The translations under genes and the position numbers were made by a program. Shown one piece after another: positions 63,827-64,000 of a DNA stretch of 64,000 nucleotides (position 1 is the first letter of the stretch; each line of letters starts with the position of its first letter). Where the stretch lies: positions 84,150,848 to 84,214,847 of the forward strand of contig CM037778.1 of the NCBI GenBank assembly GCA_021229015.1, in the 5' to 3' direction. The notes under the pieces were generated by a model, which ran no database searches, was not told where the DNA came from, and was given only the letters and a program-made list of their open reading frames with translations. The stretch comes from Solen grandis (taxonomy: Eukaryota; Mollusca; Bivalvia; Adapedonta; Solenidae).

Positions 63827-64000
63827 TCATTATCAACACGCAATAGGTTGCTATAAGTAAGGCGCGAGCGTATGTAACACAAATAAACCAGGTAAATAGT
63901 GTTCAGAATCCCAGTTCGAGAGGTAAAGGTTATTTAGAAAGAGTAGAGTCATTATCAACACGCCATAGGTCGCTATAAGTAAGGCGCGAGCGTATGTAAC
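63827..64000. repeat. 122-bp direct repeat running off the window
   Basis: tcattatcaacacg, ataggt(t/c)gctataagtaa and ggcgcgagcgtatgtaac occur at 63827-63877 and again from 63949 to the window end, so at least a tandem pair is present. Confidence 0.75.

Overview
The window is nuclear DNA from an animal. The evidence is AT-rich sequence, spliced genes with GT-AG introns, animal transposon classes, tRNA-derived SINEs and a 100-base assembly gap. The dominant repeat family has hairpin ends resembling GGTGAGC and an internal ladder of about 165 bp. I associate that family with marine bivalves from general knowledge, and the species is not determined. Most of the window is mobile DNA.

Layout. Bases 1-3.7 kb hold decayed repeats. 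A pogo/Tigger-like MITE (3788-4704) directly precedes a frameshifted autonomous Helentron (4.72-13.5 kb) with a C76-like protease, a DUF6570-like region, an HUH Rep, a PIF1-like helicase and an AP-type endonuclease. A second, non-autonomous Helitron-like element is nested in its coding region. A tandem array follows (14.76-15.72 kb). Host gene 1 (17.9-22.1 kb) encodes an RPA-like OB-fold protein with a Cys4 zinc ribbon, and its last exon is repeated as two decayed copies. Host gene 2 (about 25.4-28.4 kb) has an exon split by an 1145-bp hAT element with a perfect 8-bp target duplication. Removing the element would restore the host frame.

From 29.27 to 36.4 kb lies a virus-like block. It has a hairpin, a TATA promoter, a run of very AT-rich plus-strand ORFs including a weakly parvovirus-capsid-like one, then a separate HUH Rep-like ORF preceded by a splice-acceptor-like site and cut by the assembly gap. 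All of it is decayed and it is interrupted by a 1.67-kb repeat. From 37.2 to 42.7 kb, a pair of 27-bp inverted repeats encloses two abutting TTAA-type transposons. From 43 to 52 kb there are nested Helitron-like repeats, SINEs, a LINE remnant and tandem repeats. From 52.4 to 56.4 kb there are a hAT-like element, two tRNA-like modules and a Ty3-like gag-protease fragment.

The most unusual locus is 56.4-60.75 kb. It is a compact virus-like gene set: a broken protein-primed-type DNA polymerase B on the minus strand, a divergent CCHC zinc-knuckle gene and two small genes. The two small genes appear to end in histone-mRNA-type 3' stem-loops. The two stem-loops differ by a compensatory base pair, and each is followed by a purine-rich element like a histone downstream element. 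This would fit replication-linked expression of a virus-derived unit. The last 3 kb are more Helitron-like repeats, SINEs and a short tandem repeat.
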